From: DASSJF01 sp035280345
GTDB lineage: Bacteria > Sysuimicrobiota > Sysuimicrobiia > Sysuimicrobiales > Segetimicrobiaceae
Reading direction: 5' to 3'
Assembly (NCBI GenBank): GCA_035280345.1
Contig: DATEGA010000317.1
Coordinates: 1-14,377 of the forward strand
Length of the DNA: 14,377 nt
Under the pieces are notes generated by a model. That model did not search any database. It saw nothing but the letters and a program-made list of their open reading frames with translations, and was not told the DNA's origin. Each line of letters starts with the position of its first letter. The stretch's first letter is position 1. This document shows positions 1 to 5,073 of the stretch, piece after piece. Made by a program: the position numbers and the translations under genes.

Positions 1-1
1 G

Positions 2-202
2 ATCCTGCTGCTGATCGCGGAGATCGGCGCGGCTGGTCCGTCCGCCGTCGCGAAGGAACTCGGGATGAGCCACAGCACTGCCTTCCGCGAGCTGTCCGCA
101 CTGCAGCATATGCGGCTGCTCACGGTCGGCACCGCCGACCCGGGGAAGCGCACGCTAACGGAGGAAGGCGTCGCCTACCTCAGCTCCGTGTTCAAGGCAT
201 AG
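2..202 (+). CDS. Winged-helix DNA-binding regulator, C-terminal part (5' end outside window)
   Basis: An open frame enters from the left edge and ends at TAG (200-202), giving 66 visible residues. They read as a MarR/ArsR/IclR-type winged helix: an opening helix (ILLLIAEIG), a helix-turn-helix (SAVAKELGMSHSTAFRELSAL), then a two-strand wing containing PGKR followed by LTEEGVAYL, the usual ending of such domains. It is probably a transcriptional regulator, but the missing N-terminus prevents a family call, and a larger protein with a C-terminal winged helix is possible. It lies 42 nt upstream of dnaA on the same strand. No promoter is visible in that gap, so dnaA may be co-transcribed with it or have a promoter inside this frame. 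Confidence is high that it is coding and moderate for the regulator role. Confidence 0.72.
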   Translation: MLLLIAEIGAAGPSAVAKELGMSHSTAFRELSALQHMRLLTVGTADPGKRTLTEEGVAYLSSVFKA

Positions 203-244
203 ACGGGCGCCGCAGGATCGACGCACCACGGGAGGGCCCATCGC

Positions 245-1630
245 ATGGACGTCCAGAGCGTTACTGCCACCCAGGTCTGGCAGGAAGCCCTGACCCGGAT
301 CGAGAGCCAGCTCAGCAAACCGAGCTTTGAGGCCTTTCTCAAAGCGATGCAGCCGCTGGCGCTCGAGCAGGATGTATTCGTCTTTTCCGTGCCGAGCGCA
401 TTCGCAAAAGAATGGCTGGAAGGCCGCTACCGCGGTCTGATCGCGGAGACGCTGCGGGAGGTTCTGACCCGCGGAGTGGACATCCGTTTCGTTATCACCG
501 AAGGTGAGCAGAACGGTCAGAGCGTGCGGACCGCGCCGGCGCAGCCCTCCGTGCGCTCGTCGGTATCGGCGGGCATTCCAGTCGAGACCAGACATCTCAC
601 CGGCAAATACACGTTCGACACGTTCGTGGTCGGCGCGGGCAACCGATTCGCCCACGCGGCGGCGAAGGCCGTCGCCGAAGCGCCGGCCCGCGCGTACAAC
701 CCGCTCTTCATCTACGGCGGCGTAGGGCTCGGGAAGACCCACCTCCTGCAGGCGATCGGGCACCACGTCCTGACCCGCTCACCGGCCGCACGCGTGATGT
801 ACGTGTCTTCGGAACGGTTCACGAACGATCTTATCAACGCGATCCGAGACGACAAAATGGTGGAATTCCGCGCCCGGTACCGGAACGTCGACGTGCTGGC
901 GATCGACGATATCCAGTTCCTGGCCGGGAAGGAGCGAACCCAGGAAGAGTTTTTCCATACTTTCAACACCCTCCATGAATCGAGCCGGCAGCTGATCATC
1001 AGCAGCGACCGCGCACCCCGCGAAATCCCGACTCTTGAGGACCGGCTACGCTCGCGCTTCGAATGGGGCCTCATCGCGGACATCCAGCCGCCCGACTACG
1101 AAACCCGCGTGGCGATCCTCCGGAAGAAGGCCGAAAAGGACCATATCATCGTGCCCGATGAGGTCGCCCAGTACATCGCCCAGCGGATCTCGTCGAACAT
1201 TCGAGAACTCGAAGGAGCGCTCAGCCGGCTTCGCGCTCATGCCGAGATGGCGCGCACCCCGATCTCAGTGGACCTCGCCGCCGAGGTCCTCAAAGAGCTG
1301 CTACCGCAGGCCCGAGTGCGACCCGTGACAATCCCGGCCATCCAACGAGCCGTCGCGGAATTCTTCGGGATCCGGATCGAAGAAATGAAGGCCAAACGGC
1401 GGACCAAAGGGGTCGCCTTCCCTCGTCAGGTCGCGATGTACCTCTGCCGGGAGTTAACCGACGCGTCGCTGCCGCGAATCGGCGAGGAGTTTGGCGGACG
1501 CGATCACACCACGGTCATGCACGCCTGCGACCGAGTTAAGCATGCTTTGGCGGACGACGCTCACCTGAACGCCGGTGTTCAAAGTCTTGTGGAAAGCTTC
1601 CGGACCGAACGACCCGGCGCTCGGGGATAG
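245..1630 (+). CDS. dnaA: Chromosomal replication initiator protein DnaA
   Basis: AAA+ ATPase that binds DnaA boxes at the origin, melts the DNA and helps load the replicative helicase. It has 461 residues, normal for the family. Domain I spans about 1-85 (WQEALTRIESQLSKPSFEAFL, interaction and oligomerisation), followed by a short linker. The AAA+ domain (about 118-355) has Walker A GGVGLGKT at 158-165, Walker B DVLAIDDIQF at 216-225, sensor 1 near LIISSDR (250-256), an arginine-rich RLRSRF box (268-272) and sensor 2 around NIRELEG (318-324). Domain IV carries the DnaA signature GGRDHTTVMHACDRV (417-431) for duplex box binding. GGAGG (231-235) lies 9 nt before the ATG. The origin elements follow immediately downstream, between this gene and dnaN. 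Nothing is missing from the catalytic core. Confidence 0.98.
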   Translation: MDVQSVTATQVWQEALTRIESQLSKPSFEAFLKAMQPLALEQDVFVFSVPSAFAKEWLEGRYRGLIAETLREVLTRGVDIRFVITEGEQNGQSVRTAPAQPSVRSSVSAGIPVETRHLTGKYTFDTFVVGAGNRFAHAAAKAVAEAPARAYNPLFIYGGVGLGKTHLLQAIGHHVLTRSPAARVMYVSSERFTNDLINAIRDDKMVEFRARYRNVDVLAIDDIQFLAGKERTQEEFFHTFNTLHESSRQLIISSDRAPREIPTLEDRLRSRFEWGLIADIQPPDYETRVAILRKKAEKDHIIVPDEVAQYIAQRISSNIRELEGALSRLRAHAEMARTPISVDLAAEVLKELLPQARVRPVTIPAIQRAVAEFFGIRIEEMKAKRRTKGVAFPRQVAMYLCRELTDASLPRIGEEFGGRDHTTVMHACDRVKHALADDAHLNAGVQSLVESFRTERPGARG

Positions 1631-1723
1631 TATGTGCACCATTTAGGCGGTCTCCGTGGCACCGACGCAAATCAGGGGACAATCGGGATAACCTCGATCA
1701 AACGCGTAATTTCGTCCATCTGG

Positions 1724-1732
1724 TTATCCACA
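1724..1732 (+). promoter_or_regulatory. DnaA box, perfect consensus
   Basis: TTATCCACA, an exact match to the 9-mer recognised by DnaA domain IV, on the plus strand within the dnaA-dnaN gap. It points toward the trio and AT-rich elements. Confidence 0.9.
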
Positions 1733-1766
1733 GGCCTAAATCCCGCTGTGGTGCGCCTCCCTGGCG

Positions 1767-1784
1767 ATATTCACACAATCCACA
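1767..1784 (+). promoter_or_regulatory. Tandem pair of degenerate DnaA boxes
   Basis: ATATTCACA (1767-1775) and CAATCCACA (1776-1784) each match TTATCCACA at 7 of 9 positions, share orientation and abut without a spacer. Only GGTT separates them from the trio run. In the Bacillus origin two neighbouring boxes next to the trios guide DnaA onto single strand, and these are in the equivalent place. The individual matches are weak; position and tandem arrangement support the call. Confidence 0.6.
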
Positions 1785-1788
1785 GGTT

Positions 1789-1806
1789 CTACTACTATTA
1801 CGACGA
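1789..1806 (-). promoter_or_regulatory. DnaA-trio element (origin unwinding)
   Basis: The plus strand reads CTA CTA CTA TTA CGA CGA, so the complementary strand read 3' to 5' is GAT GAT GAT AAT GCT GCT. The first four triplets fit the DnaA-trio consensus 3'-(G/A)AT-5' exactly and the last two deviate at the middle base. The run starts 4 nt after the tandem boxes and leads into AT-rich DNA, as known for trios that stretch a DnaA filament on one strand. Confidence 0.75.
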
Positions 1807-1830
1807 ATCTTTTTATAAGAAAACTTCTAG
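1807..1830. other. AT-rich DNA unwinding element
   Basis: A stretch of almost only A and T (around ATCTTTTTATAAGAAAACTT) in an otherwise GC-rich region, directly after the trio run and just before the dnaN ribosome-binding site AGGAGG (1832-1837). Its position fits the melting site of the origin. Confidence 0.65.
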
Positions 1831-1846
1831 TAGGAGGACGTAAGTA

Positions 1847-2956
1847 ATGCACCTCAAGTGCTCTCAAGATCACCTATTGAGAGCGGTGCAAACCGTAGGC
1901 CGAGCCATCTCGCCGCGGGCCAGTATGCCCATTCTTGGAAATGTGCTGGTTGAAACGACCAAGAATGGTGCCAAGCTAATTGCGACGGATCTCGAGCTCG
2001 GCATCGAGGCCTACGTCACGGGAACGGTCAAGGAAGGTGGCGCTGTAACGCTTCCGGCGCGTATTTTGACCGATATTGTGACCAATCTGCCTGAGGCGCC
2101 CGTAGAAATAGCCGTCGCTGAAGGGGAATCCAAAGCCCTTATTACCTCGGAGAATGTGCGATTTGAGATCCTTGGATTGCCGGCGACCGATTTCCCGTTG
2201 ATGCCGGCGGGCGAAGGCAATATCGTGGTGAAGTTTGACGCCGGGCTCCTTCGAACGATGATTCGGCAAACCAGTTTTGCAGTTTCAACAGACGAGACGA
2301 GACCGTTCCTCACCGGCGTGTACTTGGTAGTCGACGGCGATCAAGGACACTTGGTAGCGACCGACGGCGGCCGGCTTGCGGTGCGGCGCGCGAAGATGGG
2401 AACCGGCGGACACGGCAAGGTCGCGGCCATCGTGCCGAGCAAGACGATGGCAGAACTGGTGCGTGTGCTCGGCTCGGTTGAAGGTGAGGTATCGATCGCA
2501 TCTCATGACAACCAGCTGATCTTCTCGCTCCCCGGAATGCGGTTCGTCTCGCGGTTGATCGCCGGCCAGTTTCCCAACTACGAACAGGTAATTCCGAAGG
2601 AATTCAAGCAGCGCATTACGGTCGGGACCGAGCGGTTGCTACGCGGGGTACGACGGGCCAGCATTACGGCGAAGGATTCCGCCAACGTCGTGCGGCTCAA
2701 TGCGTCGGAGGGCATGCTGACGATTTCCTCCAACACACCAGACGTCGGGAAGGCACAGGAAGACATCGAGGTCCGGGTCGAGGGCGATGCGATTCCGGTT
2801 GCGTTCAACGCGAAGTTTCTGATGGACGCTCTTTCGAATATCGACGCGCCGGATGTGCATTTCGATCTTACGGGACCGCTCAGTCCCGGGGCGCTGCACC
2901 CGACCGACAATTCCGAGTATGTCTACGTCCTCGCCCCTGTCCGGGTCTACTCGTAG
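1847..2956 (+). CDS. dnaN: DNA polymerase III beta subunit (sliding clamp)
   Basis: Ring-shaped homodimeric clamp that tethers DNA polymerase III and many other factors to DNA. Its 369 residues match the usual 365-380. The N-terminal domain begins MHLKCSQDHLLRAVQTVGRAIS, with the PILGNVLVET strand pattern typical of clamps. Three similar domains follow (about 1-125, 126-250, 251-369), with RPFLTGV and GQFPNYEQVIP as family landmarks and a C-terminus ending APVRVYS, next to the partner-binding pocket. AGGAGG (1832-1837) lies 9 nt before the ATG, and the gene follows the origin directly. Codon third positions look less GC-rich than in gyrB or gyrA. Transcription probably continues into the S4 gene and recF. 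Confidence 0.97.
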   Translation: MHLKCSQDHLLRAVQTVGRAISPRASMPILGNVLVETTKNGAKLIATDLELGIEAYVTGTVKEGGAVTLPARILTDIVTNLPEAPVEIAVAEGESKALITSENVRFEILGLPATDFPLMPAGEGNIVVKFDAGLLRTMIRQTSFAVSTDETRPFLTGVYLVVDGDQGHLVATDGGRLAVRRAKMGTGGHGKVAAIVPSKTMAELVRVLGSVEGEVSIASHDNQLIFSLPGMRFVSRLIAGQFPNYEQVIPKEFKQRITVGTERLLRGVRRASITAKDSANVVRLNASEGMLTISSNTPDVGKAQEDIEVRVEGDAIPVAFNAKFLMDALSNIDAPDVHFDLTGPLSPGALHPTDNSEYVYVLAPVRVYS

Positions 2957-2978
2957 GCGGGACTCTGAAACGGTTGAG

Positions 2979-3182
2979 GTGGCGGTCGAAACCCCGCGGA
3001 TCACCCTGGGTGATTTTCTGAAGTGGGCGGGCGCGGCCGGCACGGGCGGCCGCGCCAAACAGATGGTGCAGAGCGGTGCCGTGTGCGTCAACGGCGCCGT
3101 TGAGCGACGGCGCGGGCGTCAGCTCGCGCCGGGTGACCGGGTGGCCGCGGCCGGAAGGACGTACCTCGTTGTGGCTCGCTGA
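2979..3182 (+). CDS. yaaA: S4-domain RNA-binding protein of the YaaA type
   Basis: A small protein of about 67 residues made almost entirely of one S4 RNA-binding fold: ITLGDFLKWAG, then GGRAKQMVQSGAVCVNGAVERRRGRQLAPGDRV. The G-x-AK...V-VNG-x-x-x-RRGR-L-x-GD pattern is that of Bacillus YaaA (about 71 residues), also found between dnaN and recF. Its precise function is not settled in the family; RNA or ribosome binding is inferred from the fold. The GTG at 2979 is chosen because it leaves a short tail before ITLG as in YaaA and starts 22 nt after the dnaN stop. An upstream ATG at 2853 would need 104 nt of overlap with dnaN. No good Shine-Dalgarno precedes the GTG, so translation may be coupled to dnaN. 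It overlaps recF by 14 nt. Confidence 0.88.
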   Translation: MAVETPRITLGDFLKWAGAAGTGGRAKQMVQSGAVCVNGAVERRRGRQLAPGDRVAAAGRTYLVVAR

Positions 3183-4287
3183 GCTCCGGCTCCGGGATTT
3201 TCGTAACTACGCCGCCGTCGACGTGGGGTTTGCGGCGGGCCCTACGGTGCTGATCGGCGCGAATGCGCAGGGCAAAAGCAATTTGCTTGAGAGCGTTTAC
3301 ACCGCAGCGCTTGGTCGGAGCCCGCGTGCCTCGACCGATGTGGAGCTGGTGCGATTCGGGCAGGATCGTGCGTACGTGCGGGCGGAGGTGCGTGACCCGA
3401 GGGCGGACGCTCTTGAGGTCGCGGTCGACCGGACGACCGGTGAGAAGCGGATGAAGGTCAACGGGGTCGTCGTGCAGCGGAGCCAGCTCCTGGGCCGGAT
3501 GGCCGTTGTGTTGGCGGGTCCGCTCGACGGCGATGTGATCCGCGGCGCGGCCGGCGCGAGGCGGCGGCTGCTCGACGCCGCCCTGAGCCAGGTCAGTCCG
3601 TCCTATTTTTTTGCGCTCACCCGCTATCTGCGGGTTGTGCGCCAGCGCAATCGGCTGCTGGTCGAGGGCGCGGGTGCCACGGCGCTTGCGCCGTGGGACG
3701 AGCAGCTCGTCGTCCTGGGGGCGACGCTGGTTGAGCGTCGCCGCGGGTTCGTGCGGGCGCTTGCCGCGCGGGCCGCGAAGCGGCACGCGCGTGTTTCAGC
3801 TGACTCGGAGGATCTCGACGTGACGTACGCCTGCACTGCGGACGAGCCTGACGATACGACGGCCGCTGGCGGCCGGGACCCTGATGACGCAGCGGTGCTG
3901 GCGCGGGCGCTCGTCCGGCGGCGGGCCGAAGAGTTGCGCCGCCGGACGAGCCTCGTCGGCCCTCACCGTGACGACCTGCGGATTACCGTGAACGGCATCG
4001 ACCTCAGGGCGTTTGGCTCGCGCGGCCAGCAACACACGGCCGCGCTCAGCCTCCGGCTCGGCGAGGCGGAACTCCTCCGCGACGAACTGGGAACCTGGCC
4101 CGTGCTGTTGCTCGACGATGTGCTGGCCGATCTCGATCCGTCGCGGCAGATCATGTTGTTGCGTGAGATCGAGCCCACCCAAGCACTGCTGACCCACACC
4201 GTGCCGCCGCCTGCGGCAGGTGTCGCCCTTCGAACGTTCACCGTCTGCGGCGGCACGATCGTGGCGGGGGCAGATGTACACGCTTAA
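3169..4287 (+). CDS. recF: DNA replication and repair protein RecF
   Basis: SMC-like ATPase that, with RecO and RecR, promotes RecA loading at single-strand gaps. From a TTG at 3169 the protein has 372 residues, the normal length. It starts MWLAELRLRDFRNY, the conserved RecF N-terminus. Walker A GANAQGKS lies at 30-37, the ABC-type signature SRGQQHTAAL begins near 284 and Walker B LLLDDV at 313-318, followed by LADLD. The TTG is chosen because GGAAGGA (3153-3159) sits 9 nt upstream and the protein then begins at the right place; an earlier in-frame GTG at 3076 would add 31 unrelated residues inside the S4 gene. It overlaps yaaA and dciA by 14 nt each, indicating translational coupling. Its last 40 residues are less conserved. 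Confidence 0.96.
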   Translation: MWLAELRLRDFRNYAAVDVGFAAGPTVLIGANAQGKSNLLESVYTAALGRSPRASTDVELVRFGQDRAYVRAEVRDPRADALEVAVDRTTGEKRMKVNGVVVQRSQLLGRMAVVLAGPLDGDVIRGAAGARRRLLDAALSQVSPSYFFALTRYLRVVRQRNRLLVEGAGATALAPWDEQLVVLGATLVERRRGFVRALAARAAKRHARVSADSEDLDVTYACTADEPDDTTAAGGRDPDDAAVLARALVRRRAEELRRRTSLVGPHRDDLRITVNGIDLRAFGSRGQQHTAALSLRLGEAELLRDELGTWPVLLLDDVLADLDPSRQIMLLREIEPTQALLTHTVPPPAAGVALRTFTVCGGTIVAGADVHA

Positions 4288-4576
4288 GGAACTGTTGGCC
4301 GACGCGCTTTCGAGCCTCGTCGGGCCTCGTCGAGCCCGGCAGGGCAGCGTGCTGGACGCGTGGCCGGAGGTGATCGGTCCCGCGCGTGCTCGTCATGCCC
4401 GTGCCGTGGGCGTCCGTGGCCAGACCCTCGTCGTGGCGGCCGACCACCCTACGGTCTACTATGAGCTAGGCCTGCAGCGGACAGCGCTAATCGAAGCGCT
4501 GAACGCCCGCGCCGGCGAGCGGATAATTACGGAGATTCAGTTGATGATGCGTCCGCTCGGTGCGTCCGAGGTATAG
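4274..4576 (+). CDS. dciA: DciA-type helicase-loading protein (DUF721)
   Basis: A 100-residue DUF721/DciA protein. DciA is the ancestral bacterial helicase operator, which interacts with DnaB in lineages lacking the phage-derived loaders DnaC or DnaI. Visible features are VLDAWPEVIGPARARHARAV (W30, G35, H41), a GQTLVVAADHPTVYYEL strand-helix core and LIEALNARAGERIITEIQLMM, the standard DUF721 pattern. The ATG at 4274 is preferred over one at 4220, because it begins the conserved helix YTLKELLADAL and follows a G-rich stretch (GGCGGGGG). It overlaps the recF 3' end by 14 nt. A DUF721 gene between recF and gyrB is typical of Actinobacteria. Its presence predicts that this organism has no DnaI or DnaC. 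Confidence 0.88.
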   Translation: MYTLKELLADALSSLVGPRRARQGSVLDAWPEVIGPARARHARAVGVRGQTLVVAADHPTVYYELGLQRTALIEALNARAGERIITEIQLMMRPLGASEV

Positions 4577-4587
4577 AGGTATAGACG

Positions 4588-4857
4588 ATGTACGTCCACA
4601 TCGGCGGCGAGATTGTGCTCCTCATTCCCGAGATTGTCAGCATTTTCGATGCCCGTATGATCGCGGGAAACCCCGATAACGAACGATTCATTGAGCGGGC
4701 ACGAGCCCAGGGCCGTATGCGGGTCGAGGTTCCCCCCCAGGACCGCAAGGCAGTCGTAGTTACGACGGGCGGGGTCTACGAGTCCGCGATTTCTCCTGTG
4801 ACCCTTGTCCGGCGGGTGACCAACGCTAGCGCTGAGCTTGCCCGACAGGATGGGTGA
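4588..4857 (+). CDS. remB: RemB/YaaB-type DUF370 regulator
   Basis: An 89-residue DUF370 protein. In Bacillus the paralogues RemA and RemB (YaaB) affect biofilm matrix expression; RemA is a ring-forming DNA-binding protein acting on tandem sites. The sequence begins MYVHIGGEIVLLIPEIVSIFDARM, closely following YaaB (MYIHLG...IVGIFD), and has KAVVVTTGGVYESAISPVTLVRR, the second conserved block (S-ISPVTL-RR). It lies between recF/dciA and gyrB, exactly where yaaB sits in Bacillus, so orthology to remB rather than remA is likely. AGAGGT (4575-4580) precedes the ATG by 7 nt, and the gap to dciA is 11 nt. The middle segment (about 31-49) is longer than in YaaB. The target in this organism is unknown; the motif-rich region just downstream is one candidate. 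Confidence 0.88.
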   Translation: MYVHIGGEIVLLIPEIVSIFDARMIAGNPDNERFIERARAQGRMRVEVPPQDRKAVVVTTGGVYESAISPVTLVRRVTNASAELARQDG

Positions 4858-4888
4858 CGGGCGGCGGCCCGATTCGCCCCTCGTCTGA

Positions 4889-4923
4889 TGGCTGAAACCA
4901 AGTTGTGACGCCACTTTCAGCCA
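4889..4923. repeat. Perfect 9-bp inverted repeat upstream of gyrB
   Basis: TGGCTGAAA (4889-4897) and TTTCAGCCA (4915-4923) are exact reverse complements separated by 17 nt. The right arm ends 1 nt before the possible -35 hexamer at 4925. No T-tract follows, so an operator or other protein site is more likely than a terminator. The core TTTCAG recurs at 4941-4946 and 4981-4986, both within TTTTTCAG. Confidence 0.65.
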
Positions 4924-4924
4924 A

Positions 4925-4953
4925 TTGACCGTCGGCGATTTTTCAGGTAAAGT
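4925..4953 (+). promoter_or_regulatory. Possible sigma70-type promoter for gyrB-gyrA
   Basis: TTGACC (4925-4930) and TAAAGT (4948-4953) are spaced by 17 nt, matching the -35 and -10 consensus at 5/6 and 4/6. An alternative -10 lies in the palindrome CTATATATAG (4962-4971), paired with TTTTCA (4940-4945). Either would give a gyrB leader of roughly 100 nt that includes the hairpin at 5002-5030. Initiation is not demonstrable from sequence alone. Confidence 0.45.
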
Positions 4954-5001
4954 CAGTATTGCTATATATAGTAGGAACTTTTTCAGACAACAGCGGTCGT
5001 G

Positions 5002-5030
5002 AGGGGCGTGGCCGAGCCGCCACGTCCCCT
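5002..5030 (+). promoter_or_regulatory. Strong hairpin in the gyrB leader
   Basis: AGGGGCGTGGC (5002-5012) pairs with GCCACG-T-CCCCT (5019-5030): 11 base pairs with one bulged T (5025) and a 6-nt loop. It is followed by only TT before TAGTAG, then the gyrB Shine-Dalgarno GGAGGAG (5056-5062). It could be a leader structure, an attenuator, or a terminator for transcripts from the dnaN-remB unit. The short T-run makes a classical terminator uncertain. Confidence 0.5.
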
Positions 5031-5073
5031 TTAGTAGAGCGAACCCCAGCCGGTTGGAGGAGCAGACGCCGCA

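Larger units (their letters stand above)
1631..1846. other. Putative replication origin (oriC unwinding region) between dnaA and dnaN
   Basis: A 216-nt non-coding gap between dnaA and dnaN. From left to right it holds a perfect DnaA box (1724-1732), two abutting degenerate boxes in the same orientation (1767-1784), a run of DnaA-trio-like triplets (1789-1806) and an AT-rich segment (1807-1830), ending at the dnaN Shine-Dalgarno. This is the layout of the basal unwinding system known from Bacillus subtilis oriC, also located between dnaA and dnaN. A weaker reverse-strand box-like match (TTATCCCGA, 7/9) lies at 1683-1691. Few boxes are visible, so a second box cluster may lie outside the window. 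Origin function is inferred from motif order. Confidence 0.82.

Noticed and set aside
1634..1843. Small open frame of 69 codons between dnaA and dnaN
   Set aside because: No Shine-Dalgarno, no conserved motif, and it covers the DnaA boxes, trio run and AT-rich tract, which explain the sequence better.
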